A stretch of 64,000 nucleotides of DNA, from the NCBI RefSeq assembly GCF_001039355.2, contig NW_019775913.1:188743-252742 (forward strand). The letters run 5' to 3'. Every line of letters begins with the position of its first letter. The first letter of the stretch is position 1. Positions 49,301 to 57,540 of this stretch are shown here, piece after piece. The notes under the pieces were generated by a model, which did not search any database, was not told where the DNA came from, and saw only the letters and a list, made by a program, of their open reading frames with translations. This DNA is from Lingula anatina. Its lineage: Eukaryota; Brachiopoda; Lingulata; Lingulida; Lingulidae. Both the position numbers and the translations under genes were made by a program.

Positions 49301-51275
49301 TGATAATCCAGTAGACATGTGGAGGTGCAACACCAGCACCCCCTGCAGGACGCCATTGCCTCACGAGATCCCCAACAGGGAAGTGAGGAGAGCCAGTGAC
49401 CCAGTGCGCTGCGTGGACCCCAATTTTGCTGCTCTGAAGCAACTACAGAGGCGATTCCACAGTCTCAATGCCATGCGCCCTCTCCCAGTGCCATCCTCAA
49501 TGCGTAGTCTCCACAAGAAGGCAGATAGCAATGAAAACTTTAAATCTTCCCAAAGTAGCATTGCCACCAACTTCAGCAGGGATGAGTCAGCAGATTTTGG
49601 TTCCCAGTACTTTGCAGACCAGAGCTTTGCTATGGAGACAGAAGATGAGGCGGAGTTGGAAATGAAAATGATTGAGGACAACGATGATGTCATCATTCCG
49701 GATGAGATGCGGCGGTTCTTGTATGAAAGGACACAACCGCTGATCCCAGAAGAGGGCGAGATGAGCGATTTTGCCCCATCGGAGGTCACACTGGAGGACA
49801 GTTCTCGTATGCAGTCTAGGATGGATGCTATCGAAGAATCTTACAGGCAGAATGCTGAAAATGCCAGCAATATGGAGCAGATGCAGAAACAGATGCCATC
49901 TCCCCCATCACAACAGCAGCAGCAGATACAACAACCCCCACCACCTCCAGCACAGCGGCCACCACAACCACCCTCTGTTCAACCACCACCTCCACCCCAA
50001 GGTGTCCCAGGTGGTTGTTTCATGCCACCCAACCAGCAGCTGGTTCACACCCAGAACTGCAGCTGTCCTCACGGCAATATACAACAACAACAGCAGCAAG
50101 CTATGCAACAGCAGCAACCTCCTATACCGTGCCAGAATCCAAACCTTATGCAGCCATATCCCAATCCAAATATGCAACAGGGCTTTAACCAAAATGTTCC
50201 AATGCAGAATTACGGACAGCACGGTGCAGCTGGACAGATGCAGTATGGCCAATCACAGCCAGTGGTACAACAGCATTCAATGAACCAACCACAGGCCATG
50301 GCTCAACAGCAGTATTTAAGCCAAGGCATGAGTCAGCAGTTTAGGCCCCCAAATATGCAAGTCATGCCAGGCTCACGGATGCCCATGAATATGCCAAAGC
50401 AGGAGAGACAGAGTCCCCAGATCCAAGTTCCTTTAGTCAGTCAGTCTCAGATCCCAGCAAGGGCGAAAGCTGCCAAACAACAGCAGATTGAACAGCAGAT
50501 GCAGAACCAAAATAACATGCAGGGGCTTCAACAGCAGCAGCAGGGGTACAATCCCATGATGCCACAGCCACCGCAGCACATTCAGCAGCAAGGCATGATG
50601 GGATACCAAACACAGATGTACAATGGGCAGGGACAGCAACAATTTGTGCCCCACCCTCCGCCCAATCCCCGCCCCACCATACAACCACACCCTCCTACGG
50701 CACAACCCCACCCCATGGGGGGCATGGTACAGAGGCCAGTGAATTTCAACCAAAATGCTCCCTCTGCCATGCCTAACTATGCAAATCTCAATCAGAACAA
50801 CCGTCCTCCACAGTATCTTCCACCGCAAGCGCCTCTGCAGCACCAGCAGTTGCAGCAATTACAGCAGCAATCTCAGCAGCAGCAACAGCAACCAGGGTCT
50901 GTCATAGGTATGCAGATGTCACCTGGCTGTAACCATGTATCAAGTTCAACTGATATTCACACACCAAAGCTCAACGATGAGGCGCCCACGCCAGTCGTTG
51001 ATGACCCACTTGTGGCAAATCTGAACGCCATGACAACGGACAATCTGATCGAAAACATAAGCTCCATATCCATGGAGAATGTCAATGGAAGCATTATTAG
51101 TCCCACTGCGCTAATCAACCAGCCTTTGTCGCACCAGTCATCTAGGTATGCCACCCCGTGTATCGAGGGTAAACCTGGGCCAATGGTGGATACATCAAAT
51201 ATGGTGGTCAACGACATGTCGTCTGTGTTGACACAGTTAGCAGAGGAGAACAAATTTTTGAACTACAGACAGTAG
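16224..51275 (+). CDS. Gli: Gli/Ci-family zinc-finger transcription factor (17 coding exons, complete)
   Basis: Transcriptional effector of Hedgehog signalling that binds GACCACCCA-type sites in the nucleus. I joined 17 exons with GT-AG junctions whose phases all agree; the coding length is 4794 nt, 1597 residues, close to vertebrate GLI2/GLI3. Seen in order: an N-terminal conserved block with MDPRNGLM (exon 2); a SYGHLSA Sufu-binding motif at about 302-308; five C2H2 fingers at about 443-593; a VKTE SUMO-type site near K675; a PKA-type cluster [11 protein letters not shown] and RRSSETS at about 822-890; an acidic segment with [10 protein letters not shown]; a Gln/Pro-rich stretch at about 1125-1495; and a C-terminal end [20 protein letters not shown] like that of GLI2/3. 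From family knowledge, the PKA cluster primes processing to a repressor and Sufu retains the protein in the cytoplasm. The start is the first ATG after an in-frame TAA at 16194. Extra in-phase exons within intron 1 cannot be excluded. Confidence 0.93.
21963..22040 (+). repeat. Purine-rich AAG/AAC low-complexity tract
   Basis: Runs of GAAGAA and AACAAC followed by a poly(A) run of about 18. Source of spurious Lys/Asn frames. Confidence 0.8.
22191..22320. mobile_element. Short interspersed element with CAGGGACGAGA-type end
   Basis: Starts CAGGGACGAGA. The right part ccatattttccaactttttcac...ggcagtctcaccc is shared with 47420-47575, which ends TCTCGTCCCTG, the inverse of this left end. Confidence 0.4.
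23230..23238 (+). promoter_or_regulatory. Exact GLI consensus site GACCACCCA
   Basis: Perfect match to the known Gli/Ci binding consensus, inside Gli intron 1, in a relatively GC-rich and complex stretch (about 23100-23500) that looks less decayed than its surroundings. Possible autoregulatory element; function inferred only. Confidence 0.4.
24434..24442 (+). promoter_or_regulatory. Second exact GLI consensus site GACCACCCA
   Basis: Same orientation, 1.2 kb from the first. Confidence 0.35.
28486..28540 (+). repeat. Compound (CT)n(CA)n microsatellite
   Basis: CT repeat 28486-28506 followed by an interrupted CA repeat 28508-28540. It generates spurious Cys/Val and Arg/Glu frames on the minus strand. 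Confidence 0.95.
28753..29118. mobile_element. GTTGATC-family MITE interrupted by a hAT-like MITE
   Basis: Starts near gttgatccatgg, ends near gtggatcaccttgttctgaatg. Continuity with the 12.7-kb copy is broken exactly by the insert at 28840-29008. Confidence 0.5.
28840..29008. mobile_element. hAT-like MITE nested in another MITE
   Basis: Right end GGATCCACCCCTG and left end TAGGTGCGGATTTAGG are inverted relatives of CAGGGGTGGATCCAGG. Flanks AATCTAGT (28832-28839) and AATCTATT (29009-29016) agree at 7 of 8 positions, the 8-bp duplication size of hAT. A homologous copy is at 7545-7715. Confidence 0.65.
29256..29479 (+). mobile_element. Harbinger-like MITE, copy 5
   Basis: Starts CACCCCATTTCCATAGATTA, ends GGGAATAGAGCC followed by TAA (29480-29482). 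The left duplication reads NAA because of the ambiguous base 29253. Confidence 0.7.
29562..29770 (-). mobile_element. Harbinger-like MITE, copy 6
   Basis: Flanked by TAA on both sides (29559-29561 and 29771-29773). Ends GAGACTTTTCCCACAGAT and ATCTGTGGGAACCCAGTC. Opposite orientation to copy 5, only 82 bases away. Confidence 0.7.
30489..30662. mobile_element. Second copy of the CAGGCCCRTAGCC-ended element, in Gli intron 1
   Basis: Ends CAGGCCCATAGCCGGG and CTGGCTACAGGTCTG. The inner block ggtaaaatttgatctaggta is the reverse complement of one in the 61870 copy, so the two lie in opposite orientation. It contains a G run and an A run. A decayed relative may lie at about 33090-33255. Confidence 0.6.
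30774..30940 (+). repeat. 41-bp minisatellite, four units
   Basis: Units beginning gatgttgattgtaatagaat at 30774, 30815, 30854 and 30895, with a partial fifth at 30936. The second unit is 2 bases shorter; T/C varies at one position. Confidence 0.9.
33428..35000 (+). repeat. 1573-bp direct repeat, copy 1 (likely assembly duplication)
   Basis: Repeats at 35002-36573 with an offset of exactly 1573. The copies are almost identical; I noted differences only at scattered single bases (34763 and 34790 against their partners). It ends in a C run followed by N at 35001. Confidence 0.9.
35002..36573 (+). repeat. 1573-bp direct repeat, copy 2
   Basis: Begins immediately after the single N. Its far end continues through the same C run (ccccccccctcccccc) into unique sequence. 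All apparent reading frames here are mirror images of those in copy 1 and none looks coding. Confidence 0.9.
37399..37758. mobile_element. Possible MITE, ends CTGTTCACAAC
   Basis: CTGTTCACAAC (37399-37409) is inverted at 37748-37758. The interior contains a decayed piece like the GTTGATC MITE core (ttgaaagcatgctgcataatccc...tctattaggggataatg). No clear target duplication. Confidence 0.35.
37764..37870 (+). repeat. 48-bp direct repeat, two units
   Basis: Units 37764-37811 and 37823-37870 (ctgcctcacgaataatgatt...) appear identical, spaced by 11 bases; a recent local duplication. Confidence 0.9.
38753..38825 (+). repeat. (TTATA)n pentanucleotide microsatellite
   Basis: About 14 perfect copies, ending about 10 bases before the start of Gli exon 2, so it occupies the branch-point/polypyrimidine region of that acceptor. 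Confidence 0.95.
38835..39083 (+). CDS. Gli: Gli exon 2 (N-terminal conserved region)
   Basis: Acceptor cactttcag, donor GGTGAGC. It encodes a Ser/Thr/Pro-rich segment and then the block [18 protein letters not shown], matching the conserved MDPRNG motif of the Gli repressor region. A (TTATA)n microsatellite ends about 10 bases before the exon. Confidence 0.93.
39345..39441 (+). CDS. Gli: Gli exon 3
   Basis: Acceptor tctttttag, donor TGTGAGG. It encodes a His/Pro/Tyr-rich segment ending DGRYHWPPP, which corresponds to the EGRYHY-type segment of vertebrate GLI3. Incoming phase leaves 2 bases to complete; outgoing leaves 2 bases. Confidence 0.9.
39833..40008 (+). CDS. Gli: Gli exon 4
   Basis: Acceptor gacatcccag, donor GGTAAGG. 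It starts with the last base of an ATG codon and encodes a segment ending [11 protein letters not shown], equivalent to the conserved SATRGLSP-type motif of Gli proteins. Confidence 0.9.
40174..40293 (+). CDS. Gli: Gli exon 5
   Basis: Acceptor ttacttacag, donor AGTAAGT. It encodes a Ser/Pro/Thr-rich linker with no recognised motif. It is placed by phase and position between two exons with clear Gli homology. Confidence 0.85.
40581..40781 (+). CDS. Gli: Gli exon 6 (Sufu-binding SYGHLSA motif)
   Basis: Acceptor tgttctccag, donor GGTATGA. It encodes [14 protein letters not shown] and ends [14 protein letters not shown]. The SYGH core is the N-terminal Sufu-binding site conserved in all Gli/Ci proteins. 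Confidence 0.95.
41791..41993 (+). CDS. Gli: Gli exon 7
   Basis: Acceptor tcttacatag, donor GGTGAGG after a complete CAG codon. It encodes a Pro/His/Met-rich region ([18 protein letters not shown]) between the Sufu site and the zinc fingers. Confidence 0.9.
42378..42489 (+). CDS. Gli: Gli exon 8
   Basis: Acceptor tctcttccag, donor GGTAAAC. It encodes a segment ending [13 protein letters not shown]; the KRSKIK motif is conserved just before the Gli finger domain. The following 2.3-kb intron carries a long-TIR transposon. Confidence 0.9.
42595..44471. mobile_element. Long-TIR CACTA-like non-autonomous transposon in Gli intron 8
   Basis: Outer ends CACTAGTGGGCCTGATTTG are inverted and flanked by TAA on both sides (42592-42594 and 44472-44474). 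The inverted arms run about 400 bp (42595-42996 and about 44071-44471) with few mismatches, enclosing about 1.07 kb without a transposase frame. A second short inverted block (about 43222-43265 against 44036-44072) lies inside. CACTA ends plus a 3-bp duplication fit the EnSpm/CACTA superfamily; the arms are unusually long for it. Confidence 0.8.
44788..44927 (+). CDS. Gli: Gli exon 9 (zinc finger 1, first part)
   Basis: Acceptor tttcattcag, donor GGTAGGT. It encodes an acidic lead-in and then [20 protein letters not shown], the cysteine half of finger 1, which mainly packs against finger 2 in known Gli structures. Confidence 0.97.
45304..45453 (+). CDS. Gli: Gli exon 10 (fingers 1-2, start of 3)
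   Basis: Acceptor cttccaacag, donor AGTATGT. It encodes the histidines of finger 1 (HINQDH), all of finger 2 (C-RWNE-C ... HMRRH) and the TGEKPHKCT linker that starts finger 3. Confidence 0.97.
45784..45948 (+). CDS. Gli: Gli exon 11 (fingers 3-4)
   Basis: Acceptor tgtgtttcag, donor TGTGAGT. It encodes [20 protein letters not shown], a TGEKP linker and finger 4 (CEFPGC ... KHQNRTH). It ends THSNA, where the Gli linker to finger 5 usually has Glu (THSNE). Confidence 0.97.
46447..46605 (+). CDS. Gli: Gli exon 12 (finger 5)
   Basis: Acceptor taatttaag, donor TGTAAGC. It encodes [20 protein letters not shown] and the rest of finger 5, then a charged KKHKGHE tail. Fingers 4 and 5 make most base contacts in the family. 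Confidence 0.97.
46869..46958 (+). CDS. Gli: Gli exon 13
   Basis: Acceptor cccttcag, donor GGTAACC; exactly 30 codons in phase 0. It encodes an acidic/basic stretch ending GERRRSQ. Because it is a whole number of codons it could be skipped without a frameshift. Confidence 0.85.
47204..47404 (+). CDS. Gli: Gli exon 14 (acidic region, VKTE site)
   Basis: Acceptor taacattcag, donor GGTAGGG; 67 codons in phase 0. It encodes [10 protein letters not shown], a psi-K-x-E sumoylation-type motif (K about 675), followed by a very acidic run [15 protein letters not shown]. Confidence 0.9.
47420..47575. mobile_element. Relative of the 22191 element, in Gli intron 14
   Basis: Ends TCTCGTCCCTG at 47575 and contains caccatattttcagattttt and ggcagtctc as in the 22191 copy; left end decayed. 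Confidence 0.4.
47923..48064 (+). CDS. Gli: Gli exon 15
   Basis: Acceptor atttccccccag, donor GGTAAGT. It encodes a Ser/Asn-rich and then basic segment ([13 protein letters not shown]) resembling the basic region between the fingers and PKA cluster of Gli proteins. Confidence 0.88.
48419..48541 (+). CDS. Gli: Gli exon 16
   Basis: Acceptor tttgctccag, donor GGTAAGA. It encodes [20 protein letters not shown] and a basic tail, in phase with exons 15 and 17. Confidence 0.88.
48892..51275 (+). CDS. Gli: Gli exon 17 (PKA cluster, transactivation region, C-terminus)
   Basis: Acceptor tatctctccag, stop TAG at 51273-51275; 794 codons including the stop. It carries the phospho-cluster [11 protein letters not shown] and RRSSETS in the order known from Ci/GLI3, then an acidic stretch with [15 protein letters not shown], a long Gln/Pro-rich low-complexity region with runs of up to seven Gln, and a conserved terminal helix ([17 protein letters not shown]). 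From family knowledge these are the degron and activator regions. The CAG/CCA-rich codon runs produce many spurious antisense reading frames. Confidence 0.95.
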
Positions 51276-51516
51276 AATGTACTGGTCTACCACTGGAAAT
51301 TCTATGACCCACTGCCGTTTATAATACATACTGCCAAGTGTCAGATTTAGGACAAGAAGTGCTGCCATCTATAGCATTGTAAAATATCGAGCACTGCCAT
51401 CCACACTTTGGCAGGCTTACAGATGCATTCTCCTTTCACCAGAAATATAGACAGTGGGAAAAAATTATGCAAGTGCAGTGAAATGTGGAAGGAACAGAAA
51501 AAAATCCAAAGATCTG

Positions 51517-51522
51517 AATAAA
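51517..51522 (+). terminator. Gli: Proximal Gli poly(A) signal AATAAA
   Basis: Exact AATAAA 240 bases after the stop codon, within an A-rich run. It could give a short alternative 3' UTR. Confidence 0.35.
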
Positions 51523-54482
51523 ATGGCATAATTTCTTCAAGTAAAAATATTTTCAGTTTGATTTTGAGCAGTGTAGACTCAAGGCCATTAGAAGAAAACT
51601 TAGTGAAGAAAACTTAGTGCCTAAGAAGATGATATTCTTCAGAGAGTTTAAGTGAACAATTTAGTTAATGGCTCCAACGTTATGAATTGTCATGGACAAA
51701 GTAGTACGTGCGAGTTTCTATTATAGGTATTTTTGCACTACAATTTTATATAAAAATATTGTAAAGGGATCATTGTTTTTCATGGAGAGATCATTGTTTT
51801 TCTTAGGATTTACATTAACTATGCATATTATGAATGTATAAATGCAGCTTGCCAAATATGCTGCCTGCAACATAAGTACATTTTATCAAACAAGTAAAGT
51901 TAGCATGTTACTTTGAAATCTGAAAACAGGTTTTAACTGAATATAAAACTATGCAAGAGGTCCATTTGAATTATGGAGAGCAAGTGCCCACTGAAAAACG
52001 CCAATTCTTTTAACCCTATCATTGGATTCTATTCATTATGTATATTGAGTCATTTTCTAGCCTGTTATAGTTTTCATACAGATATGAAAAAAAGTGTTTA
52101 AGATTGTCTCAAGTTAATCCTCTAATATGTCAAGTAGATAACCTACCAACTAGTGTTTTTTGTACAAGCACCAATTTAAAATTTGTATAGAAATGAATAG
52201 AAGTAGACATGAGAATGGCGAACATTAAATGTTCCAATGATTATATCATAAAGTGAGTTTAGAGTCAAATTTGTGTATGTTTAATCTAGATCTATGTTGG
52301 ATTTTATATTTCTTATTTTGTTATTATTTTTTGCCACACATTTGTAAACCCTGGAATGTTTCAGTTTGTTTTTGGACCATATGTTGCATTTTATACCCAT
52401 ACTGCATTTTACTTTTTGCACAATTTTTTTGGCATTTTTAGGTTGATTTGTATGTTGAATTTTTTAAAGGACGTGTAGTTCTTATTTCATGATTTTTTGT
52501 CTTTTATGAATTTCATAAAATGAAAATACTCACAATTGTACACATTACTTAAATTTATTTTGAATTTAGATTTTCAATTTCATAATGACAGAGTGTTAAG
52601 TGTTTCTTGTCACAATTTCATGACTTTTATATCCTCGTCTTCCAGTCATTACAAATTATGTACACACAAATTAAATATATATTTGCAGAACTTGCAATTG
52701 CCAATGCAGAAAATTGTAATGTCATATCAAATATGCCTCTTTCGTATGTATACAGGTACTTATGCTTCTGATGTTAAAGTTTCCATCAACTTTGCAAAAA
52801 GAAGTTGATTATATGAATAGTCTGATGCGTATACACAGATGTGGATCCAGAGGTAATTTCCATTAGGTCTTGTTTCAGATGTGGTTAGTGTTCATTATAT
52901 AATCATAAAATGTAATCAAAGACTGTAGCATAGTGTACAAAAGAAACAAGTTTTGTTGAAAGGATTGTATGAAGTGAAAGACTTTTGTTTCATCTTGTCT
53001 GTATTTAGGATAAGGAAAAGCAGTGAAGTGAATGAGGATTTCAAAGTTCCAACGCAAAAAGTTGTTTTTAAATCAGGTAGAAGGCTATACTCTGTAGTGT
53101 ATACCAAACATCCGATTGACAGTTTAACTTACAAGGATGGACACAATTTGCATTTTTGTTACATTTTACAAAGCACATGAATACATATCATTAAATGTAT
53201 AAGAGAGAAACCATGACATCAGCATGTATAGTGTAGTTAGTTACTCAAATATCATCAAGACTGTATCTTGCCAATCACCCATGACCATTTACAAAGATCA
53301 TAATCATATGTTAGATATATACAGCCCATTAACTGGCCTCAAAATATGTATTCACCAGTTTTATACAATTAAGTGTACATATATTTCAAGTAATATATAA
53401 GGCACATTTTGCTGTGACATGTTACAGATACCATGACGTGGTAAGATATTTTTAAGCACTTCCCATGATAAACAAATGTAGATGGAGCCACTTTAATGGG
53501 CTTGTTATTCATTGCCATGCTTGGTTTAAAAGTGTGAATGCCAATTGGTGCTTTAATTGTCACTTTTTTCTTGAAGATCTGACTTTTTTCTTCCGTATGT
53601 TTTTAATATGTTAATGATGAAAATAAGTTTTGTTTCAAGCTGATGCAGAATTCTCCTGAAGAAAACGGTGACTGCTCATCATTTAAGAAGTTTTCTCATT
53701 TTGTGAGTTTATTGAATCGATCACAGCACTAGGCTTTTCAGTTTTGTGGGAAGAGGTTACCAATGTTAAGATGACCTTGGACAATTTCAATGTGGCAAAT
53801 GCCAAACATGAGTTAATTGGCTATTATATACTGTTTTTTTATAAAAAGCCAAATAATTTAGCCCACATATTTCACAAAATAGTTTTTTGAAAGGAAAAGT
53901 ATGTAAACAAAATTTGGAATTAACCTCTTTGTTCATCTGATTTAAAGAGTTGCGTAATCCAGGCAAAAATTGGGATCAACTGTTTTTTATGTCTTATGTG
54001 CAAATCGAGTAAAATGATCATGGTTTGTTAATAACAGATTGAAATCATGCTTAATTGTTCCAAATTATTTTTAGAAAATTACATTGGATGAACTTGACTG
54101 ACAAATTATAGAGCCAGTGGAAGTTTGTTATTGTTTGTAAGTTATTGTTACAGAGGTAACTTAAGATATTTAGTACTTAAGAAGAGGGATTTCTTTGTCA
54201 TATTTCTGTCCGATTCAACTTTTTGAAAAGCAAGAAGAGCACTGATGCAATGCACTTATTTTATATTTTTGCACTATTTTACAGATCATTTACTTGTGAA
54301 AATTAGCAAGATAAAAATACAATACTCAGTACCTCAAAATACTCATTTTGTTTTAATTGTATGATATTATATTGCCACGTAATACATTATGTATTGTTGC
54401 ATCACTTATGTTTGATACCCTTCGTTTGCAAGCACTTTAGTTCAAAGGTGGTATTGAAAGTGCTAGTAGATGTAGATCAAAG

Positions 54483-54488
54483 TTTATT
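54483..54488 (-). terminator. Poly(A) signal of the KNOP1-like gene (AATAAA on - strand)
   Basis: Plus strand reads TTTATT. It would give a 3' UTR of about 400 bases and make this transcript overlap the distal Gli 3' end by some tens of bases. A weaker ATTAAA on the same strand is at 54668-54673. Confidence 0.4.
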
Positions 54489-54505
54489 CTTAATATTATG
54501 ATATA

Positions 54506-54511
54506 AATAAA
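54506..54511 (+). terminator. Gli: Distal Gli poly(A) signal AATAAA
   Basis: Exact AATAAA in an AT-rich stretch. It lies about 20 bases beyond the reverse-strand AATAAA assigned to the convergent gene. Confidence 0.5.
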
Positions 54512-54896
54512 CATCATTTTTCTACAGAATGTCTTCTTAGTGCATTTTTATGAAAAGGGGTTGTCCTTTTGTTTTTTCCATGACCACCAATAACATGGCT
54601 GCCTGTGAAATTAACTAAATCATGCCCAAAACTGGCAAAAATAATGTGAGCCATTTTCTCTTAATGTTTTAATAATTTTGGACTGGTACAAAATTTCCTC
54701 ACCACAGTTAGGTGGTGTTAGTCTCGTACTAAACAGTATCTTCTTTACCAAATAGCATTGAACAAAAAAGAGGGACAATTAATTACCAAGTATTTCCCCA
54801 ATTCCTCTGTTAACACATTCACTGTAACAAAAAAATGGCATGATTTTCTCTGTTAAGTACTCCTACAAGGAAAAACATGAAAAAAAAAAAGAGGCT

Positions 54897-56369
54897 TCAG
54901 TCAGAGTCCTCAAACTTAACAGAATTGCTTTTGGATTTGTCGATATAAAATATTTTATTTGCACCTGGAGCCTCCTGAAACCCCAAACCAATTCCTTTGG
55001 TTGTATTCAGCTTCATCTCCATGGCTTTCTGAAACTGAGACTCCAGGGCACTGTTAACTTTCTCTTCCTCCTCCTTGTTAAACGCCTTCCTACCTCCAAG
55101 TCCACCTGCACCACTGGCGCCATCTTTAGTCGGAGTGGTCCCTTTTTTGAAACCGCCCAGCAATCGCATGAATTTCTGCTGACGGTCTGAAGATCCCAAG
55201 TTTGCTGTACTCCATTGGCCAACTGACGCCACTCCAGAGTTGGTATTTTGCCCTTCTTCATTTGCCTGGACTTTTCTAAAGCCACCCAACAAACGCATTA
55301 ATTTTTCACTCCGGCTAGCATCTCCAGAATCTGCTTTTTCCTTGCCATTTAAGCTAGAATGACTTTCCTCTCTCTGATTCTGACTTTGACCATTATCTGT
55401 CAAATTCTCATTTTGTAGATGTTCTTTTGAGCTTTCTTTGTCTGCCTGAGAAGCATCTCTATTTTTCTTTTTCTTTTTGGTTTTACCCATACTATATTCA
55501 ATTGGATCTGTCTGTTGCTCTAAAACTTTAAAATTATCTGATTCTTGTTCATATTTTCTTTTCTTAGGCTTTACGTGACAGTCTTCAGTAACTGCCACAA
55601 CATCATTTTCAGTGCCACTATTTACTTTTTCAGAATCTTTCTTTTTCTTCTTTTTTTTCTTCTTCTTAGAAGAAAGTTCTTCAGCAATTTCAGATGCTGG
55701 GGGAGATCTTTCCACCTCCCTCTCACTTTTATCTTTCTTCTTTTTCTTTCGTTTAGAACTTGGGGTCACACCTTGGTCATGTATATCTTCAATGGCATGA
55801 ACTACATTGCCTTCATCATCAGACTTTTTAATCTTCTTACTTTTAACAACCTGATTCTCAATCATCTTGGACTCAGTCTCAGGGGCTCCATCAACTTCTT
55901 TTGCTTCTTTTTCTTTCTTCTTTTTCTTCTTCTTCTTTAATATCTGGCACTCTTCAACAATAACATCATCCCCAATGCAAGGTACATTGGACGCTTCTTC
56001 CATATTTTTCCTCTTTTTCTTTTTCTTCGGTTTCTTTTCTACTTCTGCACTGTCTGTTACATGTACAGGAACATGAGTGTCATCACATTCCACACTGTTT
56101 TCTTTATTTTTATTTTTCTTTTTCTTGGGAGTATCTGATTCCACCTCATTAACTGTCGATACACTCAATTCAAGATCGGTCTCTTTCCTTTCCTTTTTAT
56201 GTTTCTTCTTCTTCTTTTTTGGCTCTTCTTTGAGGTCAACTGTTTCAGCAGAACTGACCAAAGATGTGTCAACCGTCCCTGGGTCTAGATCACCTTGATG
56301 CTTCAGTATCAGCTTCTTAGATTTCTTTTTTGTTTTCGTGCAGGCTTCAGTTGGGTCTTTTTCAGTCAT
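54897..56369 (-). CDS. KNOP1: Lysine-rich nucleolar protein, KNOP1-like (SMAP-type C-terminus)
   Basis: A single uninterrupted coding exon of 490 codons. The first ~330 residues hold about nine lysine blocks (for example PKKKKKKHKKERK and SKKKKKKKKKKD) separated by acidic Ser/Glu/Asp spacers, a nucleolar-type composition. The C-terminus has QWSTANLG then DRQQKFMRLLGGFKKG at about 394-410, the core of the small-acidic-protein (SMAP-like) region known from KNOP1, then KAMEMKLNTTKGIGLGF and an acidic end. A second MRLLGGFRK copy occurs at about 358-366. The family is vertebrate lysine-rich nucleolar protein 1 (about 460 residues), whose role is poorly defined. The start is the first ATG of the frame (56367-56369); cacttacag and ctaaatttcag upstream on this strand are possible acceptors for a 5'-UTR intron. 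Convergent with Gli. Confidence 0.78.
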   Translation of the reverse strand: MTEKDPTEACTKTKKKSKKLILKHQGDLDPGTVDTSLVSSAETVDLKEEPKKKKKKHKKERKETDLELSVSTVNEVESDTPKKKKNKNKENSVECDDTHVPVHVTDSAEVEKKPKKKKKRKNMEEASNVPCIGDDVIVEECQILKKKKKKKKEKEAKEVDGAPETESKMIENQVVKSKKIKKSDDEGNVVHAIEDIHDQGVTPSSKRKKKKKDKSEREVERSPPASEIAEELSSKKKKKKKKKKDSEKVNSGTENDVVAVTEDCHVKPKKRKYEQESDNFKVLEQQTDPIEYSMGKTKKKKKNRDASQADKESSKEHLQNENLTDNGQSQNQREESHSSLNGKEKADSGDASRSEKLMRLLGGFRKVQANEEGQNTNSGVASVGQWSTANLGSSDRQQKFMRLLGGFKKGTTPTKDGASGAGGLGGRKAFNKEEEEKVNSALESQFQKAMEMKLNTTKGIGLGFQEAPGANKIFYIDKSKSNSVKFEDSD

Positions 56370-57188
56370 TCTGTAAGTGTTCCAGTTCTTTCAGTCTTTG
56401 TTATTTAAGGTTGCCAACAGTTCTGGGTGTGCCCTGTCGTCTGTGTTGACCTTCGAAATTTGACCTGCGAAATATCGATGCTTTGGCTGCTGTCTGAAAT
56501 TTAGAAAAGGTAAAAAAATCAAATTAGCCAATAAATACATGTATATATATGCAGACCACGTCCTGAGACACATAAATAACAGGCAACAGCTCCTGTGTCA
56601 CGCCTATCACACATTCACGCACGCACACGCCACGTGAAAATACTACTTTCCTTCCGTCAAGATTATATCTTACATTTTATTTTTAACTTTTTTACAATTG
56701 ACATATTGTAAATATAATTTGATTTCAAATTTGCGTAACCTACTCGCAGTTTAAACCTTTAAAAATTAAAACTCTGAGAATAAGCATCCAAGACCATTAA
56801 AACCCATACCAACTCTCTATTTCCTTCAAAATGCTTCTCGTTGTGTCGTTGCTGCCTTTACAGCTGATAAAATTAAAACGCACACATGGCTATGGGCGCA
56901 GACATATTGGAATAGAAACGAGGCGGTGAAGGCCACCTAGCGTCAAAAATGAATATTGCAGACAGCACTATACTAGATAGATCGGTTCTCCGATGACTGT
57001 ATTACGATGACAGGGAGCCGCGTTACACTCTTTTTTACAAAGATAACTGGTTAAAACCTCATCATTAAAGAAAAATGCTGAATATGATCTCAGGAAACTA
57101 GACTTATTGGCAAACAGCTACAAATAGGCATATCATTCACAAATGCCCCGCCCCCTCATGAAGACATTACATGTACCTTCAACGTCGC
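56370..57188 (-). other. 5' flank of KNOP1-like gene
   Basis: Holds no coding region I can support. A strong acceptor-like site (pyrimidine tract plus ctaaatttcag, reverse strand, about 56494) suggests a spliced 5' UTR. A possible first-exon donor TTGGTATGG on this strand lies near 56812. The promoter probably lies near 56850-56960, a comparatively GC-rich stretch. Confidence 0.3.
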
Positions 57189-57540
57189 TAGGCCTACTAG
57201 TATTAATTGACTTATTGGTAAAAAAAAAAAAGAAAAAAAAGGCATTTTGTTGCTTTTTAATATTTCTTGTGGAATTTCAGGTTTCGGACTGTTGAACCTA
57301 TCTACGATATGAAAACTCAAACAAACAAGTGAAGAAAAACAATGAACTGGTTCATCAAAAACATTATAAAACTAGTAAAATTTTTTGAAAATATTTCTGT
57401 AATAGGGTACATGTATTTCATGTATTCACAGGTATAAATATATATATATATGTAATAGTATATTGTAGCGTACATTGATATAAGTGCCTTATTATAAATA
57501 GCTCTTGTATATAAATATGTGATATGAATATGCATACTGG

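Larger units (their letters stand above)
51276..54530 (+). other. Gli: Gli 3' UTR (predicted)
   Basis: No coding exon follows the stop; the stretch is AT-rich with only short chance reading frames. A canonical AATAAA lies at 51517-51522, giving a possible short transcript, and another at 54506-54511 gives a UTR of about 3.2 kb. Which one is used cannot be seen from the sequence. Confidence 0.55.

Noticed and set aside
49361-50858. Long minus-strand and frame-shifted open frames inside Gli exon 17
   Set aside because: Shadows of CAG/CCA-rich coding sequence; Leu/Cys/Trp runs with no domain.
55545-56298. Several plus-strand frames rich in Phe/Leu opposite the KNOP1-like gene
   Set aside because: They are antisense images of lysine codons (AAG/AAA read as CTT/TTT) and contain nothing else.
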